Shown here in pieces: positions 45,511-59,630 of a stretch of DNA of 64,000 nucleotides. The notes below the pieces were generated by a model. That model saw only the letters and a list, made by a program, of their open reading frames with translations, made no database searches and had not been told where the DNA came from. Made by a program: the position numbers and the translations under genes. Position 1 is the first letter of the stretch. Every line of letters begins with the position of its first letter. The stretch is from Clusia tigrina (taxonomy: Eukaryota; Arthropoda; Insecta; Diptera; Clusiidae). The DNA lies in the NCBI GenBank assembly GCA_920105625.2, contig OV050030.1:347431477-347495476 (forward strand), given 5' to 3'.

Positions 45511-46008
45511 TTGGAACTGGTAATTGCCAGCTTTAATTTAGTATTAAGTTGTATAAAAAATATCGATAATTTTGATGGTACTGACTTAAACCAATTACCT
45601 GATTTTTTGTCACAAGTAGAGATAATTATACCATTAATTGAAAATTTTAACCAAAGTTCTAAAAACATTATTTTTAGCTTTGTTAAAAATTAATGCACCG
45701 GACAGGCGACAGAAGAAATTCAAAGAACTGGGCAAGTTAATGACTGGTCGGACTTAAAAAAAGTTCTACTAGACAATTTTGGAGAAAAACCAACAATTGT
45801 TGAGTTAATGGACGAACTTAAAACATGCAGACGGTACGGCACAATCGAACATTGTTTTCATACAATAAACACTCTTACAAACAGATTAATTAACAGAAAT
45901 TTAACACATAAGGACGGAACATACTCTACCGCCGAAAGTAATTGCATCGCTTTGAATTCATTCCAAGAGAATTTACCAGAACCAACAGGAAAGTATAATA
46001 CTTGCTAG
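45511..46008 (+). pseudogene. gag: gag, unit 3
   Basis: As in unit 1, including the TAA. Confidence 0.8.
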
Positions 46009-47169
46009 GAATACAGATTCGATTAGCGAGGCTTTTAAAATTATTCTCGAGGTACGGCACCAAAACTACACTATTAGTCGAAACACCCAATTAAATAACA
46101 GAGACAACCGAACCTATAGAAACAATTTAAGTGACTCACACAATAATAGATCAAATAATTACGATCGCAATATTAATAACAATACATCCCAGATAAAGAA
46201 TCTCTATCAACAGAACCGAAATATGATAAAAAATATAAATTGTATTATTGATTACCCCAAACGACAGCTAATTACAGAAAGTGCTACACTAATATTCTAT
46301 CTTTCTCAAACTGAAGAGTCTTATGATAAATTCGCATCCCAGGAAAATATAAAGGAAATATTTCAAAATCAAGGGACAGATCCCCTAAACACTAATGAAA
46401 ATGTTCTTTTAAGCGATTTCGAGAAAAACAAACTAAAAAAATTTAGACACGCTTTTAATGAGGAAAATGATAATCTAACATTTACTAATGAAATGAACAA
46501 AATTGTTACAAAAAATGATATTCCTATCCACTCTAAATTATATAGATACCCAGAGATTCACAAGGAGGAGGTTAAAAGAGAAATTAATGATATTTTAAAG
46601 CAAAATATAATCCGTGAATCAAATAGTCCATATAACAGACCACTCTGGATTGTCCCCAAAAAATCTGACAACCCAAGCGATTTCAAATGGCGTATACTAC
46701 AGAAAACTCAATAGTAATTCCATAGAAGATAGGTATCCAATACCGAATATGGAAGACATATTCGACAAATTGGGAAAATGCCAATACTTCTCTGCAATCG
46801 ATCAAAGGGTTTTCACCAGATTGAGATGGACAATAATGATATCCATAACACAACCTTTTCTACGGCGGACGGACATTACCAGTATTTACGAATGCCATTT
46901 AGTCTACGTAATGCTCCCGCTACTTTCCAACGCCTTATGAATAATATGTTAAAAGAGTTTATAGCAAAATCTGTCTCGTTTGCCTTGACGACATCTTAGT
47001 TTTCTCTACCAGCATAGAGGAACATATAGAATCTCTAAGCAAAATTGTTAATACTTTGAATGAAGCCAACCTGATAATTCAATTGAGCAAGTGCAGATTT
47101 TTAACAAAACAAACAGAATTTATTGATCACGTCGATTCAGCAGAGGGAATTAAAACAAACCCAAAAAAA
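45998..47169 (+). pseudogene. pol: gag-protease stub-RT, unit 3, extra 8-bp deletion
   Basis: The shared lesions plus the private deletion after FKWRI, which removes the VIDY core and terminates the frame at 46714. Confidence 0.85.
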
Positions 47170-47964
47170 TAGAAGCAATAAATCAAATTAAATTGCCAAG
47201 ACCGCAAAAGGAGAGCAAGTCATTCTTGGGAATTTACCAGCGTTTTATCAAAGACTACTCAAAAATTGCACACCACCTTTAAATATTTAAAGAAGAACGC
47301 AAAAATCAATTTAAGGGACTCTGACTACATAGAAGCATTTCAAAAGCTTAAGCTACTACTCCAAAGTGACCCAATCCTTACTCCCCCAGATTTTGGAAAT
47401 AAATTCACACTTATTACCGACGCAAGTAATTTTGCATTACGCGCGGTTCTTACACAGAATGGCAAGGTGATATCTTACGCTAGCAGATCACTTAATGGTC
47501 ACGAACAAAAATATAGCACAATCGAAAAAGTATTGCTAGTGATCGTTTGGGCAACTAAATACTTTCGACCAAACTGCAAATTACAGCGTTGGAAAATAAA
47601 ACTCAATGAATTTGGCTTTGACATCGAGTACATTAAGGGCAAGGAAAACGTTGTAGCAAATGGTTTAAACCGCATTGTCTTTGATGAGAATAAAAAGACA
47701 GACAACCATTCCTTTTTAGATGCAAATCTAAATAAACTTTTTGAAATCTCAGATAACGAGCTAAACAATGCGGCCTCACTAAATCAGGAAGAAAATTTAG
47801 ATTGTGATGATGGAGACACTATCCACAGTGCACACACTGATAGTTTGAACCTTATCCCAATTACAGAAAAGCCAATTAACATTTTGAAAAACCAACTAAT
47901 TATTAATCTCGCCCAAAGGCATCTAAAACTACAAAAATCTTATACGAGTATAGAAATAAAATAA
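47170..47964 (+). pseudogene. pol: RNase H region, unit 3
   Basis: Same internal deletion; translation as unit 1. Confidence 0.85.
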
Positions 47965-48149
47965 GACATACAATACTAATAACTCCACAAAGTGATCTTT
48001 TGGTGATAATGAAAGAAATGCTTAAAATTAAAGGATTAATTGTTGTTTTTATTCAGAATCGTACATTATTTTTAAAGTTTCAGGACTTGTATTCAAAATA
48101 CTTTTAAGCTAACAAAAACCTTAAAGTCTTGCAATCGCACACATTTATT

Positions 48150-49142
48150 GAGCATGTAATAGATACATAAAAGTTACTGGACTTAATTGAAAAGAAGCGT
48201 AGGGAAAACAACCACAGGGCAATTAACGAAATTTTTCGAAGAAATAAAGAATACTTATTATTATCCAAACTTAAAAAAAATTATGCAGAAATATATAATT
48301 AACTGCGAAATCTGTAACTTAGCAAAGTACGACAGAAACCCTATTAAGCACACCTTTAACGTCACTGCCACACCCCAAAAGCACAATGATATAGTTCATG
48401 TTGACATTTGGTATCCTCAAAGGAACGTGATGGTTTCGACCAGTTTAGATAGATTGATAAAGTATGCTACCGCTCACGTTCTGAAAGACAGAACATGGCC
48501 ATCTATTATAGACGCCCTCAAGAAAAGTTTCCAATACGTAGGTAAACCGACACTACTAATAACAGATAATGAACTAACCACTGTAAATATCAAACAATCT
48601 TTAATAGAGCAAAGTATCGATGTTCATTACACTACAACTTATCTTAAAACAGGTAATGCTGCTGTTCAGAGACTACATGGTACGCTGAATGAACTCATGA
48701 GGCGTTTTAATTCCGACCCCAATAACAAAGATGACCTGCAAGATAAAGTTTTCAAAGCTATAATAGCATACAATAACATGATACACTCTGTGACAAAAAA
48801 CAGACCGATCGACTTACTAAACAACTTAATTACTAAAGGAGAAATGACTTACATTTACAAAAAGTAGCCCACATTAATTCTTTAAACATAAAAAAGAAAA
48901 AAATGTGTAGAAATTTTGACAGCATATTTATTGATAATAATAGGGTAAGCAAAGCTCAGCCTAAATATAAGAAAATCGACAACTATAAGATAGAGGATAA
49001 TCACTTCATTTCTAAGAATAATAAATTTAAGAAATCTCATAAGACCCAAATTAAAAGAAAATATAAATACCAAAATAATAGCAATGATCATACCGTAGAA
49101 ATACATAATTTAGAAACAGCCAATCGATGTACATTACGATAG
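48150..49142 (+). pseudogene. int: Integrase, unit 3
   Basis: Shared Gln at the catalytic position; private GELT to GQLT change near the N-terminus. Confidence 0.85.
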
Positions 49143-49273
49143 ACCAACATTATTGTAAAAGAAAGGAAATCTTTGTTTGTATAAGAAAAAAATTATTAAT
49201 AATTAGAAAAATTTTTTAAGCAATTAAACACTTTACTTCAGCAGGTACTGCTGCAGCTAGGGGTGGAGGAGCC

Positions 49274-49486
49274 AGTTATACATGTATAACATATGAAATA
49301 ATAACAATAACAACATTAATATATAAAGACAATAATGTAATCATTGGTATGACGCGCATAGTTGTCGAATAAACTAGTGTACATAGAATACAAACAATTG
49401 TTATACATTTTGTATGAATAAAGTTGTATGAATGAAGTAATCATTAGAAGAAACATAAAAGTGCAACATCTAATCAGTCGCTTAAT
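49274..49486 (+). repeat. LTR of unit 4
   Basis: 213 bp with the terminal palindrome and AATAAA signal. Confidence 0.9.
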
Positions 49487-50046
49487 TGGCGACGAGGACA
49501 ACAAAATAAGAAAATATAAAAACCTTATGGCTTACCTTTACAAAGAAAAATAAAATGATAGAAAAGTTATTGAGGAAAAAGAAGAAAAACATTAAACATA
49601 AAATAAATATAAAAGAAATACATATATAGTTAATACATATAGTTATTTAAACAACTTAAAATGCTTCACGAGTGTTTTGACGAAAAGGTCAGAAAAAGAA
49701 CAATAATTAATTATTATAAACTGAAATAAATATATTGAAATAATTTAAATAAAAAACATTGACTTGAATAAAAAAGGAAAAACAATAGTAATGTTGTAAT
49801 AGAAAGAACAGGTTTCCAATACCATGTTTTATTCGACCTTGAAAGGAGAATAAACGGAATTAACATCAACTTTAAATTCGCCTCACAGTTCAAAAAGAGA
49901 GCATTAGCAACCACAAGCTGCAGCAACGATTAGAGCAGTAACCGACTCCGACGTCACGTAAGCACATTAGGCAGCAGAAGTAAGGCATCAACAGTTAAGA
50001 TCTACAACCATAACAGCTCCAGCATTTATCATCTAATTTTCATTTT

Positions 50047-50544
50047 TTGGAACTGGTAATTGCCAGCTTTAATTTAGTATAAAGTTGTATAAAAAATATC
50101 GATAATTTTGATGGTACTGACTTAAACCAATTACCTGATTTTTTGTCACAAGTAGAGATAATTATACCATTAATTGAAAATTTTAACCAAAGTTCTAAAA
50201 ACATTATTTTTAGCTTTGTTAAAAATTAATGCACCGGACAGGCGACAGAAGAAATTCAAAGAACTGGGCAAGTTAATGACTGGTCGGACTTAAAAAAAGT
50301 TCTACTAGACAATTTTGGAGAAAAACCAACAATTGTTGAGTTAATGGACGAACTTAAAACATGCAGACGGTACGGCACAATCGAACATTGTTTTCATACA
50401 ATAAACACTCTTACAAACAGATTAATTAACAGAAATTTAACACATAAGGACGGAACATACTCTACCGCCGAAAGTAATTGCATCGCTTTGAATTCATTCC
50501 AAGAGAATTTACCAGAACCAACAGGAAAGAATAATACTTGCTAG
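50047..50544 (+). pseudogene. gag: gag, unit 4, extra nonsense codon
   Basis: TTA to TAA at 50080-50082 stops the capsid frame at its twelfth codon, in addition to the shared TAA. A Tyr-to-Asn change lies just before the end. Confidence 0.8.
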
Positions 50545-51713
50545 GAATACAGATTCGATTAGCGAGGCTTTTAAAATTATTCTCGAGGTACGGCACCAAA
50601 ACTACACTATTAGTCGAAACACCCAATTAAATAACAGAGACAACCGAACCTATAGAAACAATTTAAGTGACTCACACAATAATAGATCAAATAATTACGA
50701 TCGCAATATTAATAACAATACATCCCAGATAAAGAATCTCTATCAACAGAACCGAAATATGATAAAAAATATAAATTGTATTATTGATTACCCCAAACGA
50801 CAGCTAATTACAGAAAGTGCTACACTAATATTCTATCTTTCTCAAACTGAAGAGTCTTATGATAAATTCGCATCCCAGGAAAATATAAAGGAAATATTTC
50901 AAAATCAAGGGACAGATCCCCTAAACACTAATGAAAATGTTCTTTTAAGCGATTTCGAGAAAAACAAACTAAAAAAATTTAGACACGCTTTTAATGAGGA
51001 AAATGATAATCTAACATTTACTAATGAAATGAACAAAATTGTTACAAAAAATGATATTCCTATCCACTCTAAATTATATAGATACCCAGAGATTCACAAG
51101 GAGGAGGTTAAAAGAGAAATTAATGATATTTTAAAGCAAAATATAATCCGTGAATCAAATAGTCCATATAACAGACCACTCTGGATTGTCCCCAAAAAAT
51201 CTGACAACCCAAGCGGTTTCAAATGGCGTATAGTCATAGACTACAGAAAACTCAATAGTAATTCCATAGAAGATAGGTATCCAATACCGAATATGGAAGA
51301 CATATTCGACAAATTGGGAAAATGCCAATACTTCTCTGCAATCGATCAAAGGGTTTTCACCAGATTGAGATGGACAATAATGATATCCATAACACAACCT
51401 TTTCTACGGCGGACGGACATTACCAGTATTTACGAATGCCATTTAGTCTACGTAATGCTCCCGCTACTTTCCAACGCCTTATGAATAATATGTTAAAAGA
51501 GTTTATAGCAAAATCTGTCTCGTTTGCCTTGACGACATCTTAGTTTTCTCTACCAGCATAGAGGAACATATAGAATCTCTAAGCAAAATTGTTAATACTT
51601 TGAATGAAGCCAACCTGATAATTCAATTGAGCAAGTGCAGATTTTTAACAAAACAAACAGAATTTATTGATCACGTCGATTCAGCAGAGGGAATTAAAAC
51701 AAACCCAAAAAAA
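50534..51713 (+). pseudogene. pol: gag-protease stub-RT, unit 4
   Basis: Shared fusion, frameshift and CLDD; private Asp-to-Gly before FKWRI. Confidence 0.85.
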
Positions 51714-52508
51714 TAGAAGCAATAAATCAAATTAAATTGCCAAGACCGCAAAAGGAGAGCAAGTCATTCTTGGGAATTTACCAGCGTTTTATCAAAGACT
51801 ACTCAAAAATTGCACACCACCTTTAAATATTTAAAGAAGAACGCAAAAATCAATTTAAGGGACTCTGACTACATAGAAGCATTTCAAAAGCTTAAGCTAC
51901 TACTCCAAAGTGACCCAATCCTTACTCCCCCAGATTTTGGAAATAAATTCACACTTATTACCGACGCAAGTAATTTTGCATTACGCGCGGTTCTTACACA
52001 GAATGGCAAGGTGATATCTTACGCTAGCAGATCACTTAATGGTCACGAACAAAAATATAGCACAATCGAAAAAGTATTGCTAGTGATCGTTTGGGCAACT
52101 AAATACTTTCGACCAAACTGCAAATTACAGCGTTGGAAAATAAAACTCAATGAATTTGGCTTTGACATCGAGTACATTAAGGGCAAGGAAAACGTTGTAG
52201 CAAATGGTTTAAACCGCATTGTCTTTGATGAGAATAAAAAGACAGACAACCATTCCTTTTTAGATGCAAATCTAAATAAACTTTTTGAAATCTCAGATAA
52301 CGAGCTAAACAATGCGGCCTCACTAAATCAGGAAGAAAATTTAGATTGTGATGATGGAGACACTATCCACAGTGCACACACTGATAGTTTGAACCTTATC
52401 CCAATTACAGAAAAGCCAATTAACATTTTGAAAAACCAACTAATTATTAATCTCGCCCAAAGGCATCTAAAACTACAAAAATCTTATACGAGTATAGAAA
52501 TAAAATAA
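51714..52508 (+). pseudogene. pol: RNase H region, unit 4
   Basis: Same internal deletion; translation as unit 1. Confidence 0.85.
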
Positions 52509-52693
52509 GACATACAATACTAATAACTCCACAAAGTGATCTTTTGGTGATAATGAAAGAAATGCTTAAAATTAAAGGATTAATTGTTGTTTTTATTCAG
52601 AATCGTACATTATTTTTAAAGTTTCAGGACTTGTATTCAAAATACTTTTAAGCTAACAAAAACCTTAAAGTCTTGCAATCGCACACATTTATT

Positions 52694-53686
52694 GAGCATG
52701 TAATAGATACATAAAAGTTACTGGACTTAATTGAAAAGAAGCGTAGGGAAAACAACCACAGGGGAATTAACGAAATTTTTCGAAGAAATAAAGAATACTT
52801 ATTATTATCCAAACTTAAAAAAAATTATGCAGAAATATATAATTAACTGCGAAATCTGTAACTTAGCAAAGTACGACAGAAACCCTATTAAGCACACCTT
52901 TAACGTCACTGCCACACCCCAAAAGCACAATGATATAGTTCATGTTGACATTTGGTATCCTCAAAGGAACGTGATGGTTTCGACCAGTTTAGATAGATTG
53001 ATAAAGTATGCTACCGCTCACGTTCTGAAAGACAGAACATGGCCATCTATTATAGACGCCCTCAAGAAAAGTTTCCAATACGTAGGTAAACCGACACTAC
53101 TAATAACAGATAATGAACTAACCACTGTAAATATCAAACAATCTTTAATAGAGCAAAGTATCGATGTTCATTACACTACAACTTATCTTAAAACAGGTAA
53201 TGCTGCTGTTCAGAGACTACATGGTACGCTGAATGAACTCATGAGGCGTTTTAATTCCGACCCCAATAACAAAGATGACCTGCAAGATAAAGTTTTCAAA
53301 GCTATAATAGCATACAATAACATGATACACTCTGTGACAAAAAACAGACCGATCGACTTACTAAACAACTTAATTACTAAAGGAGAAATGACTTACATTT
53401 ACAAAAAGTAGCCCACATTAATTCTTTAAACATAAAAAAGAAAAAAATGTGTAGAAATTTTGACAGCATATTTATTGATAATAATAGGGTAAGCAAATCT
53501 CAGCCTAAATATAAGAAAATCGACAACTATAAGATAGAGGATAATCACTTCATTTCTAAGAATAATAAATTTAAGAAATCTCATAAGACCCAAATTAAAA
53601 GAAAATATAAATACCAAAATAATAGCAATGATCATACCGTAGAAATACATAATTTAGAAACAGCCAATCGATGTACATTACGATAG
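52694..53686 (+). pseudogene. int: Integrase, unit 4
   Basis: Shared Gln at the catalytic position; private Ala-to-Ser change in the C-terminal tail (VSKSQPK). Confidence 0.85.
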
Positions 53687-53817
53687 ACCAACATTATTGT
53701 AAAAGAAAGGAAATCTTTGTTTGTATAAGAAAAAAATTATTAATAATTAGAAAAATTTTTTAAGCAATTAAACACTTTACTTCAGCAGGTACTGCTGCAG
53801 CTAGGGGTGGAGGAGTC

Positions 53818-54030
53818 AGTTATACATGTATAACATATGAAATAATAACAATAACAACATTAATATATAAAGACAATAATGTAATCATTGGTATGACGCG
53901 CATAGTTGTCGAATAAACTAGTGTACATAGAATACAAACAATTGTTATACATTTTGTATGAATAAAGTTGTATGAATGAAGTAATCATTAGAAGAAACAT
54001 AAAAGTGCAACATCTAATCAGTCGCTTAAT
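53818..54030 (+). repeat. LTR of unit 5
   Basis: 213 bp with the terminal palindrome and AATAAA signal. Confidence 0.9.
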
Positions 54031-54590
54031 TGGCGACGAGGACAACAAAATAAGAAAATATAAAAACCTTATGGCTTACCTTTACAAAGAAAAATAAAAT
54101 GATAGAAAAGTTATTGAGGAAAAAGAAGAAAAACATTAAACATAAAATAAATATAAAAGAAATACATATATAGTTAATACATATAGTTATTTAAACAACT
54201 TAAAATGCTTCACGAGTGTTTTGACGAAAAGGTCAGAAAAAGAACAATAATTAATTATTATAAACTGAAATAAATATATTGAAATAATTTAAATAAAAAA
54301 CATTGACTTGAATAAAAAAGGAAAAACAATAGTAATGTTGTAATAGAAAGAACAGGTTTCCAATACCATGTTTTATTCGACCTTGAAAGGAGAATAAACG
54401 GAATTAACATCAACTTTAAATTCGCCTCACAGTTCAAAAAGAGAGCATTAGCAACCACAAGCTGCAGCAACGATTAGAGCAGTAACCGACTCCGACGTCA
54501 CGTAAGCACATTAGGCAGCAGAAGTAAGGCATCAACAGTTAAGATCTACAACCATAACAGCTCCAGCATTTATCATCTAATTTTCATTTT

Positions 54591-55088
54591 TTGGAACTGG
54601 TAATTGCCAGCTTTAATTTAGTATTAAGTTGTATAAAAAATATCGATAATTTTGATGGTACTGACTTAAACCAATTACCTGATTTTTTGTCACAAGTAGA
54701 GATAATTATACCATTAATTGAAAATTTTAACCAAAGTTCTAAAAACATTATTTTTAGCTTTGTTAAAAATTAATGCACCGGACAGGCGACAGAAGAAATT
54801 CAAAGAACTGGGCAAGTTAATGACTGGTCGGACTTAAAAAAAGTTCTACTAGACAATTTTGGAGAAAAACCAACAATTGTTGAGTTAATGGACGAACTTA
54901 AAACATGCAGACGGTACGGCACAATCGAACATTGTTTTCATACAATAAACACTCTTACAAACAGATTAATTAACAGAAATTTAACACATAAGGACGGAAC
55001 ATACTCTACCGCCGAAAGTAATTGCATCGCTTTGAATTCATTCCAAGAGAATTTACCAGAACCAACAGGAAAGTATAATACTTGCTAG
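54591..55088 (+). pseudogene. gag: gag, unit 5
   Basis: As in unit 1, including the TAA. Confidence 0.8.
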
Positions 55089-56255
55089 GAATACAGAATC
55101 GATTAGCGAGGCTTTTAAAATTATTCTCGAGGTACGGCACCAAAACTACACTATTAGTCGAAACACCCAATTAAATAACAGAGACAACCGAACCTATAGA
55201 AACAATTTAAGTGACTCACACAATAATAGATCAAATAATTACGATCGCAATATTAATAACAATACATCCCAGATAAAGAATCTCTATCAACAGAACCGAA
55301 ATATGATAAAAAATATAAATTGTATTATTGATTACCCCAAACGACAGCTAATTACAGAAAGTGCTACACTAATATTCTATCTTTCTCAAACTGAAGAGTC
55401 TTATGATAAATTCGCATCCCAGGAAAATATAAAGGAAATATTTCAAAATCAAGGGACAGATCCCCTAAACACTAATGAAAATGTTCTTTTAAGCGATTTC
55501 GAGAAAAACAAACTAAAAAAATTTAGACACGCTTTTAATGAGGAAAATGATAATCTAACATTTACTAATGAAATGAACAAAATTGTTACAAAAAATGATA
55601 TTCCTATCCACTCTAAATTATATAGATACCCAGAGATTCACAAGGAGGAGGTTAAAAGAGAAATTAATGATATTTTAAAGCAAAATATAATCCGTGAATC
55701 AAATAGTCCATATAACAGACCACTTGATTGTCCCCAAAAAATCTGACAACCCAAGCGATTTCAAATGGCGTATAGTCATAGATTACAGAAAACTCAATAG
55801 TAATTCCATAGAAGATAGGTATCCAATACCGAATATGGAAGACATATTCGACAAATTGGGAAAATGCCAATACTTCTCTGCAATCGATCAAAGGGTTTTC
55901 ACCAGATTGAGATGGACAATAATGATATCCATAACACAACCTTTTCTACGGCGGACGGACATTACCAGTATTTACGAATGCCATTTAGTCTACGTAATGC
56001 TCCCGCTACTTTCCAACGCCTTATGAATAATATGTTAAAAGAGTTTATAGCAAAATCTGTCTCGTTTGCCTTGACGACATCTTAGTTTTCTCTACCAGCA
56101 TAGAGGAACATATAGAATCTCTAAGCAAAATTGTTAATACTTTGAATGAAGCCAACCTGATAATTCAATTGAGCAAGTGCAGATTTTTAACAAAACAAAC
56201 AGAATTTATTGATCACGTCGATTCAGCAGAGGGAATTAAAACAAACCCAAAAAAA
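55078..56255 (+). pseudogene. pol: gag-protease stub-RT, unit 5, extra 2-bp deletion
   Basis: The private deletion at NRPL ends the first frame at 55746; the RT continues in another frame from 55694. The other lesions are shared. Confidence 0.85.
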
Positions 56256-57050
56256 TAGAAGCAATAAATCAAATTAAATTGCCAAGACCGCAAAAGGAGA
56301 GCAAGTCATTCTTGGGAATTTACCAGCGTTTTATCAAAGACTACTCAAAAATTGCACACCACCTTTAAATATTTAAAGAAGAACGCAAAAATCAATTTAA
56401 GGGACTCTGACTACATAGAAGCATTTCAAAAGCTTAAGCTACTACTCCAAAGTGACCCAATCCTTACTCCCCCAGATTTTGGAAATAAATTCACACTTAT
56501 TACCGACGCAAGTAATTTTGCATTACGCGCGGTTCTTACACAGAATGGCAAGGTGATATCTTACGCTAGCAGATCACTTAATGGTCACGAACAAAAATAT
56601 AGCACAATCGAAAAAGTATTGCTAGTGATCGTTTGGGCAACTAAATACTTTCGACCAAACTGCAAATTACAGCGTTGGAAAATAAAACTCAATGAATTTG
56701 GCTTTGACATCGAGTACATTAAGGGCAAGGAAAACGTTGTAGCAAATGGTTTAAACCGCATTGTCTTTGATGAGAATAAAAAGACAGACAACCATTCCTT
56801 TTTAGATGCAAATCTAAATAAACTTTTTGAAATCTCAGATAACGAGCTAAACAATGCGGCCTCACTAAATCAGGAAGAAAATTTAGATTGTGATGATGGA
56901 GACACTATCCACAGTGCACACACTGATAGTTTGAACCTTATCCCAATTACAGAAAAGCCAATTAACATTTTGAAAAACCAACTAATTATTAATCTCGCCC
57001 AAAGGCATCTAAAACTACAAAAATCTTATACGAGTATAGAAATAAAATAA
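56256..57050 (+). pseudogene. pol: RNase H region, unit 5
   Basis: Same internal deletion; translation as unit 1. Confidence 0.85.
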
Positions 57051-57235
57051 GACATACAATACTAATAACTCCACAAAGTGATCTTTTGGTGATAATGAAA
57101 GAAATGCTTAAAATTAAAGGATTAATTGTTGTTTTTATTCAGAATCGTACATTATTTTTAAAGTTTCAGGACTTGTATTCAAAATACTTTTAAGCTAACA
57201 AAAACCTTAAAGTCTTGCAATCGCACACATTTATT

Positions 57236-58228
57236 GAGCATGTAATAGATACATAAAAGTTACTGGACTTAATTGAAAAGAAGCGTAGGGAAAACAACCA
57301 CAGGGGAATTAACGAAATTTTTCGAAGAAATAAAGAATACTTATTATTATCCAAACTTAAAAAAAATTATGCAGAAATATATAATTAACTGCGAAATCTG
57401 TAACTTAGCAAAGTACGACAGAAACCCTATTAAGCACACCTTTAACGTCACTGCCACACCCCAAAAGCACAATGATATAGTTCATGTTGACATTTGGTAT
57501 CCTCAAAGGAACGTGATGGTTTCGACCAGTTTAGATAGATTGATAAAGTATGCTACCGCTCACGTTCTGAAAGACAGAACATGGCCATCTATTATTGACG
57601 CCCTCAAGAAAAGTTTCCAATATGTAGGTAAACCGACACTACTAATAACAGATAATGAACTAACCACTGTAAATATCAAACAATCTTTAATAGAGCAAAG
57701 TATCGATGTTCATTACACTACAACTTATCTTAAAACAGGTAATGCTGCTGTTCAGAGACTACATGGTACGCTGAATGAACTCATGAGGCGTTTTAATTCC
57801 GACCCCAATAACAAAGATGACCTGCAAGATAAAGTTTTCAAAGCTATAATAGCATACAATAACATGATACACTCTGTGACAAAAAACAGACCGATCGACT
57901 TACTAAACAACTTAATTACTAAAGGAGAAATGACTTACATTTACAAAAAGTAGCCCACATTAATTCTTTAAACATAAAAAAGAAAAAAATGTGTAGAAAT
58001 TTTGACAGCATATTTATTGATAATAATAGGGTAAGCAAAGCTCAGCCTAAATATAAGAAAATCGACAACTATAAGATAGAGGATAATCACTTCATTTCTA
58101 AGAATAATAAATTTAAGAAATCTCATAAGACCCAAATTAAAAGAAAATATAAATACCAAAATAATAGCAATGATCATACCGTAGAAATACATAATTTAGA
58201 AACAGCCAATCGAAGTACATTACGATAG
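57236..58228 (+). pseudogene. int: Integrase, unit 5
   Basis: Shared Gln at the catalytic position; silent differences near 57596 and 57622. Confidence 0.85.
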
Positions 58229-58359
58229 ACCAACATTATTGTAAAAGAAAGGAAATCTTTGTTTGTATAAGAAAAAAATTATTAATAATTAGAAAAATTT
58301 TTTAAGCAATTAAACACTTTACTTCAGCAGGTACTGCTGCAGCTAGGGGTGGAGGAGTC

Positions 58360-58572
58360 AGTTATACATGTATAACATATGAAATAATAACAATAACAAC
58401 ATTAATATATAAAGACAATAATGTAATCATTGGTATGACGCGCATAGTTGTCGAATAAACTAGTGTACATAGAATACAAACAATTGTTATACATTTTGTA
58501 TGAATAAAGTTGTATGAATGAAGTAATCATTAGAAGAAACATAAAAGTGCAACATCTAATCAGTCGCTTAAT
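58360..58572 (+). repeat. LTR of unit 6
   Basis: 213 bp with the terminal palindrome and AATAAA signal. Confidence 0.9.
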
Positions 58573-59132
58573 TGGCGACGAGGACAACAAAATAAGAAAA
58601 TATAAAAACCTTATGTCTTACCTTTACAAAGAAAAATAAAATGATAGAAAAGTTATTGAGGAAAAAGAAGAAAAACATTAAACATAAAATAAATATAAAA
58701 GAAATACATATATAGTTAATACATATAGTTATTTAAACAACTTAAAATGCTTCACGAGTGTTTTGACGAAAAGGTCAGAAAAAGAACAATAATTAATTAT
58801 TATAAACTGAAATAAATATATTGAAATAATTTAAATAAAAAACATTGACTTGAATAAAAAAGGAAAAACAATAGTAATGTTGTAATAGAAAGAACAGGTT
58901 TCCAATACCATGTTTTATTCGACCTTGAAAGGAGAATAAACGGAATTAACATCAACTTTAAATTCACCTCACAGTTCAAAAAGAGAGCATTAGCAACCAC
59001 AAGCTGCAGCAACGATTAGAGCAGTAACCGACTCCGACGTCACGTAAGCACATTAGGCAGCAGAAGTAAGGCATCAACAGTTAAGATCTACAACCATAAC
59101 AGCTCCAGCATTTATCATCTAATTTTCATTTT

Positions 59133-59630
59133 TTGGAACTGGTAATTGCCAGCTTTAATTTAGTATTAAGTTGTATAAAAAATATCGATAATTTTGATGG
59201 TACTGACTTAAACCAATTACCTGATTTTTTGTCACAAGTAGAGATAATTATACCATTAATTGAAAATTTTAACCAAAGTTCTAAAAACATTATTTTTAGC
59301 TTTGTTAAAAATTAATGCACCGGACAGGCGACAGAAGAAATTCAAAGAACTGGGCAAGTTAATGACTGGTCGGACTTAAAAAAAGTTCTACTAGACAATT
59401 TTGGAGAAAAACCAACAATTGTTGAGTTAATGGACGAACTTAAAACATGCAGACGGTACGGCACAATCGAACATTGTTTTCATACAATAAACACTCTTAC
59501 AAACAGATTAATTAACAGAAATTTAACACATAAGGACGGAACATACTCTACCGCCGAAAGTAATTGCATCGCTTTGAATTCATTCCAAGAGAATTTACCA
59601 GAACCAACAGGAAAGTATAATACTTGCTAG
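59133..59630 (+). pseudogene. gag: gag, unit 6
   Basis: As in unit 1, including the TAA. Confidence 0.8.

Larger units (their letters stand above)
44738..49273 (+). mobile_element. Array unit 3
   Basis: 4536 bp, shorter by an 8-bp deletion in RT between 46696 and 46697. Glu to Gln in integrase near 48220. Confidence 0.92.
49274..53817 (+). mobile_element. Array unit 4
   Basis: Adds a private nonsense codon in gag at 50080-50082, an Asp-to-Gly change in RT (PSGFKW) and two changes in the integrase tail frame. The base before its LTR (GCC for GTC at 49271-49273) also differs. Confidence 0.92.
53818..58359 (+). mobile_element. Array unit 5
   Basis: 4542 bp, shorter by a 2-bp deletion in RT at about 55724. 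A Cys-to-Ser change lies in the last tail frame (NRSTLR). Confidence 0.92.
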